Shown here one piece after another: positions 7,496 to 14,482 of a DNA stretch of 19,296 bases; within the stretch, counting starts at the first letter, position 1, and each line of letters starts with the position of its first letter. The notes under the pieces are model-generated. The model was not told the DNA's origin and made no database searches. It saw nothing but the letters and a program-made list of their open reading frames with translations. The translations under genes were made by a program, and so were the position numbers. This DNA is from DATDCY01 sp031406795 [NCBI: Candidatus Rokuibacteriota bacterium] (lineage in GTDB: Bacteria > JAUVQV01): assembly GCA_031406795.1 (NCBI GenBank), contig JANOHV010000049.1:1-19296 (forward strand), read 5' to 3'.

Positions 7496-7630
7496 AAAGG
7501 GCCCGCCTGCGGCGGTGGGCGCCTTGCCACCTGCGAGCTTTGCGAGTGGGTGGAAGCCTGCGACGGGCACCAGCCCGTCTCGGCATCTGTTCGTCGTCCG
7601 CCTTGCATCCGGACCCTTTTGATCGACCTC
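7490..7630 (+). repeat. Dispersed intergenic repeat, copy 1
   Basis: It begins GCTGAAAAGGGCCCGCCTGC and resembles the segment at 18826-18940. Both include a hairpin around GGGCAC-AGCCCG and an identical 17-mer TCGTCGTCCGCCTTGCA (here 7591-7607) followed by a C/T-rich end. The hairpin here is GACGGGC-ACCA-GCCCGTC (7562-7579). Both copies follow directly on the 3' end of a plus-strand gene. The block fills the gap between the MFS gene and the next gene; I see no coding potential in it. Confidence 0.65.
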
Positions 7631-7670
7631 TCCGTTACCGGAACTCCTTGGGGGCGCGGAAGGGAGTCCG

Positions 7671-7994
7671 TTATTCCCCCCGGCGGACTTTGGCCTTCCG
7701 GCTCTCGCCGCGCTCGCGCAGTCGCGCGATCTCGCCCCTGATCTCCTCTTCCGTCTTGCGCGCCGCCTCGGCGTCCCCGCTCGCGTGCGCGGCGCTCAGA
7801 CGCTCCCGCGACATGATCTCCTCTTCGGCGATCTTGGCCCGGGTTTCGGCCTCGATTTCGGCGATGGCCAGCTTCTGGTCGTGCGTCAGGGGCACGACGT
7901 CGCCCTGCTTCTGCTGCATCCGCTCCATGGCCAGTTCGAGCGCGCTCTTGATGCCGCCCGTCTTCTTCGCATCTTTTTTCGGATCCTTCGTCAT
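7671..7994 (-). CDS. Small charged coiled-coil protein of unknown function (107 aa)
   Basis: The start MTKDPKKDAKKTGGIKSALE (ATG 7994) is chosen because GAGGGG lies about 5 nt upstream. The protein has a Lys-rich N-terminus, a segment SALELAMERMQQKQGD, then TLTHDQKLAIAEIEAETRAK in the form PLTHDQKL followed by continuous heptad-like Glu/Arg/Ala helices (ETRAKIAEEEIMSRERLSAA, AEAARKTEEEIRGEIARLRE) and a basic end. It is predicted soluble and elongated. I recognise similar short coiled-coil proteins only as conserved hypotheticals; no function can be assigned. It stands alone between two repeat blocks and is downstream of selD on the same strand, but more than 300 bp of repeats separates them. 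Confidence 0.68.
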   Translation of the reverse strand: MTKDPKKDAKKTGGIKSALELAMERMQQKQGDVVPLTHDQKLAIAEIEAETRAKIAEEEIMSRERLSAAHASGDAEAARKTEEEIRGEIARLRERGESRKAKVRRGE

Positions 7995-8120
7995 GTACCC
8001 CTCCCTCTGCACTGGACGACGGTCACACCCCGCGACCTCTACGGTGCATCCGGTGTCGGCACCTTGTCAAAGCCGGTTGGCGGGAACCGGATTAACCGGA
8101 ACGAGCAGAATGATCATGCA

Positions 8121-8188
8121 CCCGACATCGGGCGGGGATCAACCCCGCCCCTACGACGATACCGTACGGGTGTAGGAGAGGGGTTCAC
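8121..8188. repeat. GC-rich hairpin repeat, with first copy of a 39-bp unit
   Basis: GGGCGGGG-ATCAA-CCCCGCCC (8130-8150) is an eight-base-pair hairpin followed by CTACG, the same module as at 19037-19062. The 39-bp segment 8150-8188 (CCTACGACGATACCGTACGG and onwards) recurs at 8221-8259 with one mismatch and contains the palindrome CCGTACGG. The surrounding gap 7995-8297 holds nothing else recognisable. Confidence 0.75.
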
Positions 8189-8220
8189 GCGAGGGACCCT
8201 TTGCCCTTCGGCGCCAGCCG

Positions 8221-8266
8221 CCTACGACGATACCGTACGGGTGTAGGGGAGGGGTTCACCCCCTCC
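8221..8266. repeat. Second copy of the 39-bp repeat plus GGAGGGG hairpin
   Basis: 8221-8259 repeats 8150-8188 with one A/G difference. It runs into GGAGGGGTTCACCCCCTCC, a hairpin of the same type as at 11755-11775. It lies about 30 bp downstream of the selD stop codon. Confidence 0.75.
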
Positions 8267-8297
8267 AGCGCATCGGACGGGCCTGTTCGACGGCCGG

Positions 8298-9356
8298 TCA
8301 ACCGTTGACGGTGATGCCCGGCGCGCCGGCCTCGACGCTCCCGACGATCGCCGCCCACGGCAACCCCGCCGCGTGCAGATCGCGCACGAGCTCACGCGCC
8401 TGCGCCTCCGGCAGCGCCGCGAGCAGCCCGCCCGAGGTCTGGGGATCGAACAGGACCTCCTCCTGTTCGCGGCGCAGCTTCACGGCCAGGCGCAGACGAT
8501 CGCCGCACAGCGCGCGGTTGCCGGCGTTGGAGCCGGTGCCCACGCCCGCGGCGTACATCTCCACGGCGCCCGGGTACAGCGGCAGCGCCGGGAAGGAGAG
8601 GACGATCCGGACCCCCGAGCCGACGGCCATCTCCTCGGCGTGCCCGGCGATCCCGAACCCGGTGATGTCGGTCAGCGCGTGAATCTCGTACTTGAGCGCC
8701 GCTTCGCACGCCGCCATGTTCAGTGCGGCGGTCACCGGCAGCACGTCGCGCTCCAGATTGGCGAAGGGATACTTCCCGGCGCGGCTGGCGTTGAAGAGCA
8801 CGCCGTTGCCGAGCGGCTTGGTCAGCACGAGCGCATCGCCCGGCCGCGCCCCGCAGTTGGCCAGCACGCGGTCGGGGTGTACCAGGCCGGTCACCGCCAG
8901 GCCGTATTTCGGCTCGGGGTCCTCCACCGAATGCCCGCCGGCGAGGCAGGCGCCGGCCTCCACGACCTTCTCGGCGCCCCCGCGCAGCAGATCGCGCAGC
9001 AGGCCGAGATCGAGTTCCTTCGCGGGAAAGTTCACGATGTTGAGCGCCATGATCGGCCGCCCGCCCATGGCCCAGACATCGGAGAGAGCATTGGCGGCGG
9101 CGATGCGCCCGAACCAGACCGCGTCGTCCACTACCGGCGTGATGTAATCCACCGTAGAGATGATGGCGATTTCGGGGCTGACCCGGTACACCGAGGCGTC
9201 GTCCGCCGTCTCGAAACCGACGAGCAGGTTCGGGTCGGCGCTGCGCGGCAGCCCGGCGAGCACCTCCGACAGCACGGCCGGAGGAAGTTTCGCCGCTCAA
9301 CCGCAGGTGCGCGAGGCACCCATCAAGGTCTTCTTCGACCCGAAAGGCTGCTGCAT
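8298..9356 (-). CDS. selD: Selenophosphate synthase, itself selenocysteine-encoded (TGA at 9297-9299)
   Basis: SelD makes monoselenophosphate, the selenium donor for Sec-tRNA and selenouridine, from selenide and ATP. Reading begins MQQPFGSKKTLMGASRTCG, then TGA as U20, then AAKLPPAVLSEVLAGLP. Family members have Cys or Sec at exactly this position (GxG-C/U-xxK). Downstream come STVDYITPVVDD (67-78), ANALSDVWAMGG (88-99), the GGHS loop (140-143) and FDPQTSGGLL near the C-terminus. Total length is 352 codons, matching the family. The ATG at 9356 is preceded by GGGAGGGG; a second in-frame ATG is at 9323. A hairpin follows the TGA. Starting instead at the GTG inside the downstream frame (9275) would lose the active site. 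The gene follows the ykgJ-type gene by 20 bp, probably in one transcript. Confidence 0.93.
9263..9284 (-). promoter_or_regulatory. Bacterial SECIS-like hairpin of selD
   Basis: On the minus strand CCUCCG (9284-9279) pairs perfectly with CGGAGG (9268-9263) across a ten-base loop GCCGUGCUGU that can close further by G-U and C-G. The stem starts 12 nt after the TGA, the same spacing as in the candidate selenoprotein at 575-754. Confidence 0.6.
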
Positions 9357-9376
9357 GATCCCCTCCCGTGAGCGCG

Positions 9377-9814
9377 TCAGGCGGCCGGCGCGCGGTAGCG
9401 GCGGTGCTTGCGGCGAACCTTGCTCCCCGCCACGCGATAGTTTGTCTCGAAGAAACGCTCGAACTCCTCGACCGTGCTGAACTCGGCGACGTTGTCGCCC
9501 ACCTCGTCCGCGCGCTCGCAGGCGTCGGAGCCGTAGTTGCGGCAAAGCTGCGGCCGGAGCTCGTAGACGCCGCAGCCGCCGTCGGCGGCGATGTGCCGGC
9601 AAGGAGTCCCGACCTGGATCCACCAGTCCTCGTCCTTGTCGATGTAGATGCAGACACCCAGGTGCGAGAGATACCAGTGGATGAGATCGCGGTCGTCCTC
9701 GCCGCGCGGCGGTTCGAGGGCCACCGCGACGTAGCGGCAGCAGGTCGCGCCGCAGGCGTGACAGGGATGCCCGTGTGCGAGGCCCGCAGTTTCCGCCTTC
9801 GTGCTGTTCGCCAT
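9377..9814 (-). CDS. YkgJ-family cysteine-cluster protein (145 aa)
   Basis: The protein starts MANSTKAETAGLAHGHPCHAC (ATG 9814). The family pattern is clear: PCHACGATCCRY (CX2CX3CC), then GTPCRHI, GGCGVYELRPQLCRNY and a last Cys in SDACE. YkgJ-type proteins bind Zn or an Fe-S centre through such cysteines; the physiological role is not established. A basic C-terminus (SKVRRKHRRYRAP) is notable. A longer in-frame reading upstream is possible but would run through the promoter region and low-complexity sequence, so I reject it. No Shine-Dalgarno precedes the ATG; a strong -35/-10 pair puts the transcript start only a few bases upstream. The gene is followed after 20 bp by selD, suggesting a shared transcript. 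Confidence 0.85.
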   Translation of the reverse strand: MANSTKAETAGLAHGHPCHACGATCCRYVAVALEPPRGEDDRDLIHWYLSHLGVCIYIDKDEDWWIQVGTPCRHIAADGGCGVYELRPQLCRNYGSDACERADEVGDNVAEFSTVEEFERFFETNYRVAGSKVRRKHRRYRAPAA

Positions 9815-9824
9815 GCCGTCGCGG

Positions 9825-9853
9825 ATTGTCGGGGGATCGCCGGCGCTTGTCAA
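9825..9853 (-). promoter_or_regulatory. Sigma70-like promoter for ykgJ-selD, near-leaderless
   Basis: On the minus strand, consensus TTGACA (9853-9848), a 17-bp spacer and GACAAT (9830-9825) predict a start at about 9818. The leader to the ATG at 9814 would then be about 4 nt. Confidence 0.55.
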
Positions 9854-9887
9854 CCATCGCCGGACCCGCCCCGCGATTCCCGCGCCG

Positions 9888-9915
9888 TTGGAAATCCTCC
9901 CGCCTGATGTATACT
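9888..9915 (+). promoter_or_regulatory. Sigma70-like promoter for the membrane-anchored TPR gene
   Basis: TTGGAA (9888-9893), 16 bp and TATACT (9910-9915) predict a start near 9922 and a leader of about 77 nt. The promoter is divergent from that of ykgJ-selD. Confidence 0.5.
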
Positions 9916-9998
9916 TCCCGACAAATGTTCGTAACTGGCACCAGATCTTCGACCAGCACACTGAGACGGCATCGCGGGCCGCATCTCGCGTCGGAGTC

Positions 9999-10808
9999 AT
10001 GAGCGGGCAGAGCCCCCACGGCGCCGCGGACCCTCCGCCGGGAAGCGAGACGCCGACCCGAGACAGCCACGGGCGATGGGTGCGCCGTGCCGCCGAGGAG
10101 GGCGAAGCCCGGCCCGGAAAAACCGCGGTCCCGCGTTTCGTCATCGACGACCGGATCTTCGAGGCCACGGCGCCCGTCGCGGAAGAGCGCCCCCCGGATG
10201 AGGAGGGATTCGGACGCGGCATGTCCCGCCGGCTGCTCCTCGCCGGCGCCCTGCTGCTGGGCGCGGCTCTGTTCGCCTTCCAGCGCGGCTGGTTCACCGC
10301 CGGTCCGCCGGACGCGGTCGATCCGGAGCCTTCCCCCTCGGTCGTCGCGCCCGTGACGGTCCCCACCTTGCGCAAGCAGGCGATCCCCCGCCCGGCCAGG
10401 CCGGCCGTCACCGCCGCGGCGCCCCGCCCGGCTGCGGAGCCGATCGCTCCCGTGCCTGCTCCCGCGCCCGATCCCGCTCCTGCGCCCACGCTGGCGCCCG
10501 CACCGGCTCCGACGCCGGCTCCGGCGGCGACCGCAGTCGAGGTCGCCCCGTCCACCCCCTCCGCCCCGTCGCTGCCGAACGAAGAGGACTTGTTCAACCT
10601 GGCCGAGGAATACCTGCAGCTCGGCGACGACAAGAGCGCCGAGGCGCTCTATCGCCGCATCCTCGACGAGGGGAGCCAGCGGGGCCGGGCGGCCCTCGCA
10701 CTCGGCGACGTCTACTCACGGAAAAACGACTTCGCCCGCGCCCAGCAGTTCTATCGGGCGTCGAAACAATTTTTTCGGGACGAGAGCCGCACGGTGTCGC
10801 CGCCGTGA
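9999..10808 (+). CDS. Membrane-anchored TPR protein with Pro/Ala-rich spacer (269 aa)
   Basis: ATG 9999 lies 77 nt downstream of the promoter; a GGAG is present but only 2 nt away, so the start is not certain. Residues 1-75 are hydrophilic and cytoplasmic. One membrane helix follows (about 79-95, LLLAGALLLGAALFAF). Residues 105-191 are a low-complexity Pro/Ala spacer built of PAP and APT units. A C-terminal TPR-like pair (about 196-262: FNLAEEYLQLGDDKSAEALY, ALGDVYSRKNDFARAQQFYR) completes the protein. The architecture suggests a periplasmic TPR held away from the inner membrane by a stiff arm, as in some secretion or pilus-assembly accessory proteins. That role is an inference from the neighbouring prepilin peptidase gene 23 bp downstream; no specific family is recognised. 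Confidence 0.75.
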   Translation: MSGQSPHGAADPPPGSETPTRDSHGRWVRRAAEEGEARPGKTAVPRFVIDDRIFEATAPVAEERPPDEEGFGRGMSRRLLLAGALLLGAALFAFQRGWFTAGPPDAVDPEPSPSVVAPVTVPTLRKQAIPRPARPAVTAAAPRPAAEPIAPVPAPAPDPAPAPTLAPAPAPTPAPAATAVEVAPSTPSAPSLPNEEDLFNLAEEYLQLGDDKSAEALYRRILDEGSQRGRAALALGDVYSRKNDFARAQQFYRASKQFFRDESRTVSPP

Positions 10809-10831
10809 GCGACCGGCGCGGCGGCTGACCC

Positions 10832-11668
10832 ATGCCGCATCCCTGGTTGCTGCCGCTTCTCGCCGGGCTCTTCGGCGCGATCATCGGCAGCTTTCTCAAC
10901 GTGGTGATCCACCGGCTGCCCGCCGGCGAGTCCATCGTCTTCCCGGGTTCGCACTGCCCGCGCTGCGACGCGCCGGTCCGCGCGTGGGACAACATCCCGG
11001 TCCTCGGCTGGATCGCGCTGCGCGGGCGCTGCCGCGACTGCCGCGAGCCGATCTCGACGCGCTACCCGCTCGTCGAGATGGCGAACGCGCTGCTCTGGGC
11101 GGCCCTGGCGCTGCGCTTCGGACCTGGGGTCCAGTTCTTCACGTCCGCCGCGCTGTGCTCCGCGCTGCTGGCGATCACGCTGATCGACGTCGACCACTGG
11201 ATCATCCCCGACGCGATCACGCTGCCCGGCATCCTCGTCGGCCTGGCGACGAGCTTCTTCCTGCCGCCGCGCGACAGCCTGCTCGCCGAATTCCTCCACC
11301 ATCGCCTGGGGCTCGGCCACCTACCCGGCCTTCTCGCGTCACCAGGGTTCTGGGACTCGCTCGCCGCGATGCTGCTCGGCGGCGGGTTGTTCTACCTCGT
11401 CGCCGTGCTGAGCCGCGGCGGCATGGGCGGCGGCGACATCAAACTCACCGCGATGATGGGCGCCTTCCTCGGCATGCGCGACCTCGGCGTCGCGGTCTTC
11501 GTCGGGTTGCTCGCGGGGTCGACGGTCGGGATCGCGCTGATGATCGCCGGCCGCAAGACACGCAAGGACGCGATCCCCTTCGGCCCCTTCCTCGCCCTCG
11601 GCGGAATCTGCGCGGTCTTCTGGGGACGCGCGCTCGTCGCCTGGTATCTGGACCTGCGGGGCTATTGA
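10832..11668 (+). CDS. pilD: Type IV prepilin peptidase / N-methyltransferase (A24 family)
   Basis: This inner-membrane aspartyl protease removes leader peptides from type IV pilins or type II secretion pseudopilins and methylates the new N-terminus. Visible are GSFLNVVIHRLP (19-30), the Zn-binding pairs CPRC (42-45) and CRDC (67-70) needed for the methyltransferase part, LIDVDHWIIPD (118-128) with the first catalytic Asp region, and MGGGDIKL (198-205) with Asp202. Eight or so hydrophobic segments give the expected polytopic layout, and 278 residues is typical. All residues for both activities are present. No pilin or secretion gene lies in the window, so which system it serves is unknown. 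There is no clear Shine-Dalgarno; it probably follows the TPR gene in one transcript. Confidence 0.95.
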   Translation: MPHPWLLPLLAGLFGAIIGSFLNVVIHRLPAGESIVFPGSHCPRCDAPVRAWDNIPVLGWIALRGRCRDCREPISTRYPLVEMANALLWAALALRFGPGVQFFTSAALCSALLAITLIDVDHWIIPDAITLPGILVGLATSFFLPPRDSLLAEFLHHRLGLGHLPGLLASPGFWDSLAAMLLGGGLFYLVAVLSRGGMGGGDIKLTAMMGAFLGMRDLGVAVFVGLLAGSTVGIALMIAGRKTRKDAIPFGPFLALGGICAVFWGRALVAWYLDLRGY

Positions 11669-11701
11669 CGCTCGAGAAAACCATAAAGGGACACGGCGAT
11701 T

Positions 11702-11780
11702 CGTAGCGGCGGGGTTGACCCCGCCCGGGATGAAACGATCGGGCGAGCGCTGGAGGGAGGGGTTCAACCCCTCCCCTATG
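11702..11780. repeat. GC-rich twin-hairpin intergenic repeat
   Basis: Hairpin A is GGCGGGG-TTGA-CCCCGCC (11708-11725). Hairpin B is GGGAGGGGT-TCA-ACCCCTCCC (11755-11775). They are separated by a 29-bp spacer. Outer ends GTAG and CTATG resemble the GTAGGGG...CCCCTAC ends of the copy at 18981-19062. It occupies most of the gap between pilD and queD and could also act as a transcription barrier. Confidence 0.78.
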
Positions 11781-11822
11781 ACGAACGGCAGGGGTGAGAA
11801 ACGGCCTGCCAAGGAGGGTGCA

Positions 11823-12191
11823 ATGTATTATTCTGCCATTACCGCGACGTTTTCCGCCGCCCACTCGCTGCGCAACTACCAGGGCAAGTGCGAGCGCCTG
11901 CACGGGCACAACTGGAAGATCGAGGTCATGACCGCCACCGAGACGCTCGACGAGGCGGGAATGGGCCTCGACTTCACCGTGCTGCGCGAGCGCCTGGGCG
12001 CCGTTCTCGCGCTGCTCGACCACCGCTTCCTGAACGATCTGGAACCATTCCAGGCCTGCAGCCCCTCCTCGGAACTGATCGCCCGCCACATCTTCGAGCA
12101 GCTCGAGCCGGCGGTGAATGACGCGCGCGTGCGGCTCGTCGCGGTCAAGGTCTGGGAGTCCGAGGGCTCGTGGGCGGAATTCCGGCCCTGA
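11823..12191 (+). CDS. queD: 6-carboxy-tetrahydropterin synthase / PTPS family protein
   Basis: QueD converts dihydroneopterin triphosphate to 6-carboxy-5,6,7,8-tetrahydropterin, an early step in queuosine and 7-deazapurine synthesis. The start MYYSAITATFSAAHSL is fixed by the near-perfect AAGGAGG 6-7 nt upstream. The signature CERLHGHNW carries catalytic Cys23 and Zn ligands His27 and His29, and the third ligand is His14 in SAAHS. GLDFTVLRERL (48-58), DHRFLND (66-72) and WESEGSWAEF near the end also fit the PTPS/QueD fold. At 122 residues it is normal. No other queuosine genes (queC, queE, queF) are visible, so a QueD role is the most likely but not the only one for a PTPS-fold enzyme. The next gene overlaps it by 22 nt. 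Confidence 0.93.
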   Translation: MYYSAITATFSAAHSLRNYQGKCERLHGHNWKIEVMTATETLDEAGMGLDFTVLRERLGAVLALLDHRFLNDLEPFQACSPSSELIARHIFEQLEPAVNDARVRLVAVKVWESEGSWAEFRP

Positions 12192-13441
12192 TCGGCAAGC
12201 CGGCCGGGTCGCGACTCCGGGTCGTCGTCATCGGCGCCGGCCCGGCCGGCCTGATGGCCGCCGGCGAGGCGGCGGCAGGCGGCGCGGCGGTCACGCTGCT
12301 CGACGGCGAGAATCGCCCCGGGAAGAAACTCCTGCTCACCGGCAAGGGCCGCTGCAATCTCTCGAACACGCTGCCGCTCGAGCAGTTCCTCGCCGGGTTC
12401 GGCGCGAACGGCGTCTTCCTGCGCAACGCCTGCCACCGCTTCTTCTCGGAACAGCTGCGGGAGTTCTTCGCCGGGATCGGCGTCGAGACCGCACTCGAGC
12501 GCGGCGGGAGGATCTACCCGGCTCACGGGGGCGCCGCGGCGGTGCTCGAGGCGCTGCTCGCGTGGGTCGCCCGGCGCGGCGTGCGGGTGCTCACCGGGCG
12601 GCGCGTGATGCGCGTGACGGGCGAGCCCGACGGGGGCTTTCTGGTGGCCGGGGCGGACTTCGCGGAGCCCGCCGATCGCGTGGTGCTGGCCGTCGGCGGG
12701 GCTTCGTACCCGCACACCGGCTCGCGCGGCGACGGCTACCGGATCGCGGCGGCGCTCGGGCACCGCATCGTCGCGCCCCGCCCCGCGCTCGTGCCCGTGG
12801 TCTGCCGCGAACCCTTCTTCAAGCGTCTGGCGGGGCTGAAGCTGCGCAACGTCCGACTCGTGGCGCGGCCGGCCGGCCACCCGGCCCTCGAGTCCTTCGG
12901 CGAGGTCCACGCCACGCCCTTCGGGATCTCCGGACCGGCGGTCTTCCCGGTCAGCGCGGCCATCGGCGCGCTGGCGTCCGTCTCCCCCGTGCCGCTGCGG
13001 ATCGATCTCAAGCCGGCTCTGGATGCGACGACGCTCGAAGCGCGCGTGGAGCGCGAGATGAGCTCCCTGGCCAGCCGGAGTCTCGCGACGGCGCTCGCGA
13101 CCCTGCTGCCGCGGCAGTTGATCCCGGTCTTCCTCGAGGTCGCCGCGCTCGACGGTTCACTGGCCGCGGTGAAAGCCGGGCGCGCGGCGCGGCTGAAGAT
13201 CGCAGAACTGCTCCGGGCCTTCCCCTGCACCGCGGTCGGCACCCTGCCGATCGCGTACGGTATGGCCACCGCCGGCGGCGTCGATTTGCGCGAGGTGCAC
13301 CCGGTGACGATCGGCTCGCGGCTGGTCCCCGGGCTCTTCTTCGCCGGGGAGGTGCTCGACCTCGACGGTGACACCGGCGGGTACAACCTCCAGGCGGCCT
13401 TCACCACGGGGCACCTGGCGGGGAAGGCCGCCGCGTCGTGA
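12170..13441 (+). CDS. HI0933/YhiN-family flavoprotein (NAD(P)/FAD-dependent oxidoreductase)
   Basis: The N-terminal Rossmann motif is VVVIGAGPAGLMAAGEAAAG (GxGxxG at 22-27). It is followed by the family-specific GKKLLLTGKGRCNLSN (51-66), VLAVGGASYPHTGSRGDGY (FAD contact), FGISGPAVFPVS and the C-terminal GLFFAGEVLDLDGDTGGYNL ATP/flavin motif. Length (423) matches HI0933-like proteins. These are soluble flavoproteins whose physiological substrate is not established. The GTG at 12170 is the only plausible in-frame start before the Rossmann motif; it overlaps queD by 22 nt, so translation is probably coupled. The end overlaps rlmN as GTGA. Confidence 0.9.
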   Translation: MGGIPALIGKPAGSRLRVVVIGAGPAGLMAAGEAAAGGAAVTLLDGENRPGKKLLLTGKGRCNLSNTLPLEQFLAGFGANGVFLRNACHRFFSEQLREFFAGIGVETALERGGRIYPAHGGAAAVLEALLAWVARRGVRVLTGRRVMRVTGEPDGGFLVAGADFAEPADRVVLAVGGASYPHTGSRGDGYRIAAALGHRIVAPRPALVPVVCREPFFKRLAGLKLRNVRLVARPAGHPALESFGEVHATPFGISGPAVFPVSAAIGALASVSPVPLRIDLKPALDATTLEARVEREMSSLASRSLATALATLLPRQLIPVFLEVAALDGSLAAVKAGRAARLKIAELLRAFPCTAVGTLPIAYGMATAGGVDLREVHPVTIGSRLVPGLFFAGEVLDLDGDTGGYNLQAAFTTGHLAGKAAAS

Positions 13442-14457
13442 TCGATCTCAAGCGGCTCACCCGCGACGAACTCGCCGGGTGTCTGGCCGCGATCGGCCAA
13501 CCGGCGTGGCAGGCCGACGAGGTGCGCCGCTTCCTCTTCGTCAAGGGCGTGAGCGACATCAAAGCGCTGACGACGCTGCCGAAGCCGGCGCGGGCGGCGC
13601 TCGCGCAGCACTGCGCGATCCTGACGCCGGAGGTGGCCGAGCGGCGCGCCGGCGCCGACGGGACCACCAAGCTGCTGCTGCGGTATCACGACGGCGCCGC
13701 GTGCGAGACCGTGCTGATGCCGGCGGGCGGGCGCCTGACCCAGTGCCTCTCGTCGCAGGCCGGCTGCCCCCTCGGCTGCGTCTTCTGCCGGACGGGGGAA
13801 CTCGGCCTGACGCGCAGCCTGCACTGGTCGGAGATCGTCGACCAGTGGCACGCCGCGCGCCGCGCGCTGCCGGCGGGCGCCGCGGTCACCAACCTGGTCT
13901 TCATGGGGATGGGCGAGCCGTTGCTCAATCGCGAGGCGCTGGCCGAGGCCGTGCGCTTTCTGACCTCGAGCGCCGGCGGCGGGATCGCCGCGTCGCGCGT
14001 GACGATTTCCACCGCGGGCATCGTCCCGGGGATCGACTGGCTCGGCGCGGAGCTGCCGCGGGTGAAACTCGCCGTTTCGCTCAACGCCCCGGAGGACGCG
14101 CTGCGCTCGCGGCTGATGCCGGTCAACCGCAAGTACCCGCTGAGCGAGCTGGTCGCGGCGCTGCGCCGCTACCCGACCGGACGGCGGCCGATCACGATCG
14201 AGTACGTGCTGCTCGGCGGGGTCAACGACACGCCGATTCTCGCCGACGCGCTGGCCCGCCTGCTGCGGCGGGTGCACTGCAAGATCAACCTGATTCCGTT
14301 CAACCCCCACTCGGGGCTGCCGTACACCGCGCCGTCGGCCGCAGCCGTGCTGGCTTTCCAGAAGCGGCTCAGATCCGCGGGCTTCACCGTTCTCGTCCGT
14401 CAGAGTCAGGGGGCCGAGATCGGGGCGGCCTGCGGCCAGCTCGGGGCAGGCAGCTGA
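13438..14457 (+). CDS. rlmN: Dual-specificity RNA methyltransferase RlmN
   Basis: RlmN is a radical-SAM enzyme making 2-methyladenosine at A2503 of 23S rRNA and A37 of some tRNAs. The start is GTG within a GTGA overlap with the flavoprotein stop. The [4Fe-4S] motif is CPLGCVFC (C110, C114, C117). The conserved Cys103 lies in QCLSSQAGC, and the methyl-carrying Cys332 is in GAACGQL near the C-terminus, so the active site is complete. NLVFMGMGEPLLN (GEP motif), VTISTAGIVPGI, LAVSLNAPEDALRSRLMPVN and KINLIPFNPHSG are further family motifs. The 339-residue length is typical. It is the last gene of the queD-flavoprotein-rlmN run and converges on the histidine kinase gene 25 bp away. Confidence 0.96.
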   Translation: MIDLKRLTRDELAGCLAAIGQPAWQADEVRRFLFVKGVSDIKALTTLPKPARAALAQHCAILTPEVAERRAGADGTTKLLLRYHDGAACETVLMPAGGRLTQCLSSQAGCPLGCVFCRTGELGLTRSLHWSEIVDQWHAARRALPAGAAVTNLVFMGMGEPLLNREALAEAVRFLTSSAGGGIAASRVTISTAGIVPGIDWLGAELPRVKLAVSLNAPEDALRSRLMPVNRKYPLSELVAALRRYPTGRRPITIEYVLLGGVNDTPILADALARLLRRVHCKINLIPFNPHSGLPYTAPSAAAVLAFQKRLRSAGFTVLVRQSQGAEIGAACGQLGAGS

Positions 14458-14482
14458 GGAAAGCTTGCCCGTTTCGCGTTTC

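Noticed and set aside
7500-7525. CCGCC-TGC-GGCGG hairpin after the MFS gene, considered as an intrinsic terminator
   Set aside because: It has no T-run after the stem; it is better treated as part of the dispersed repeat.
9377-10633. A long (418-codon) version of the ykgJ-type gene
   Set aside because: The extra N-terminal part is Ala/Gly/Ser low complexity antisense to the TPR gene and spans both promoters; family members begin just before the first Cys cluster.
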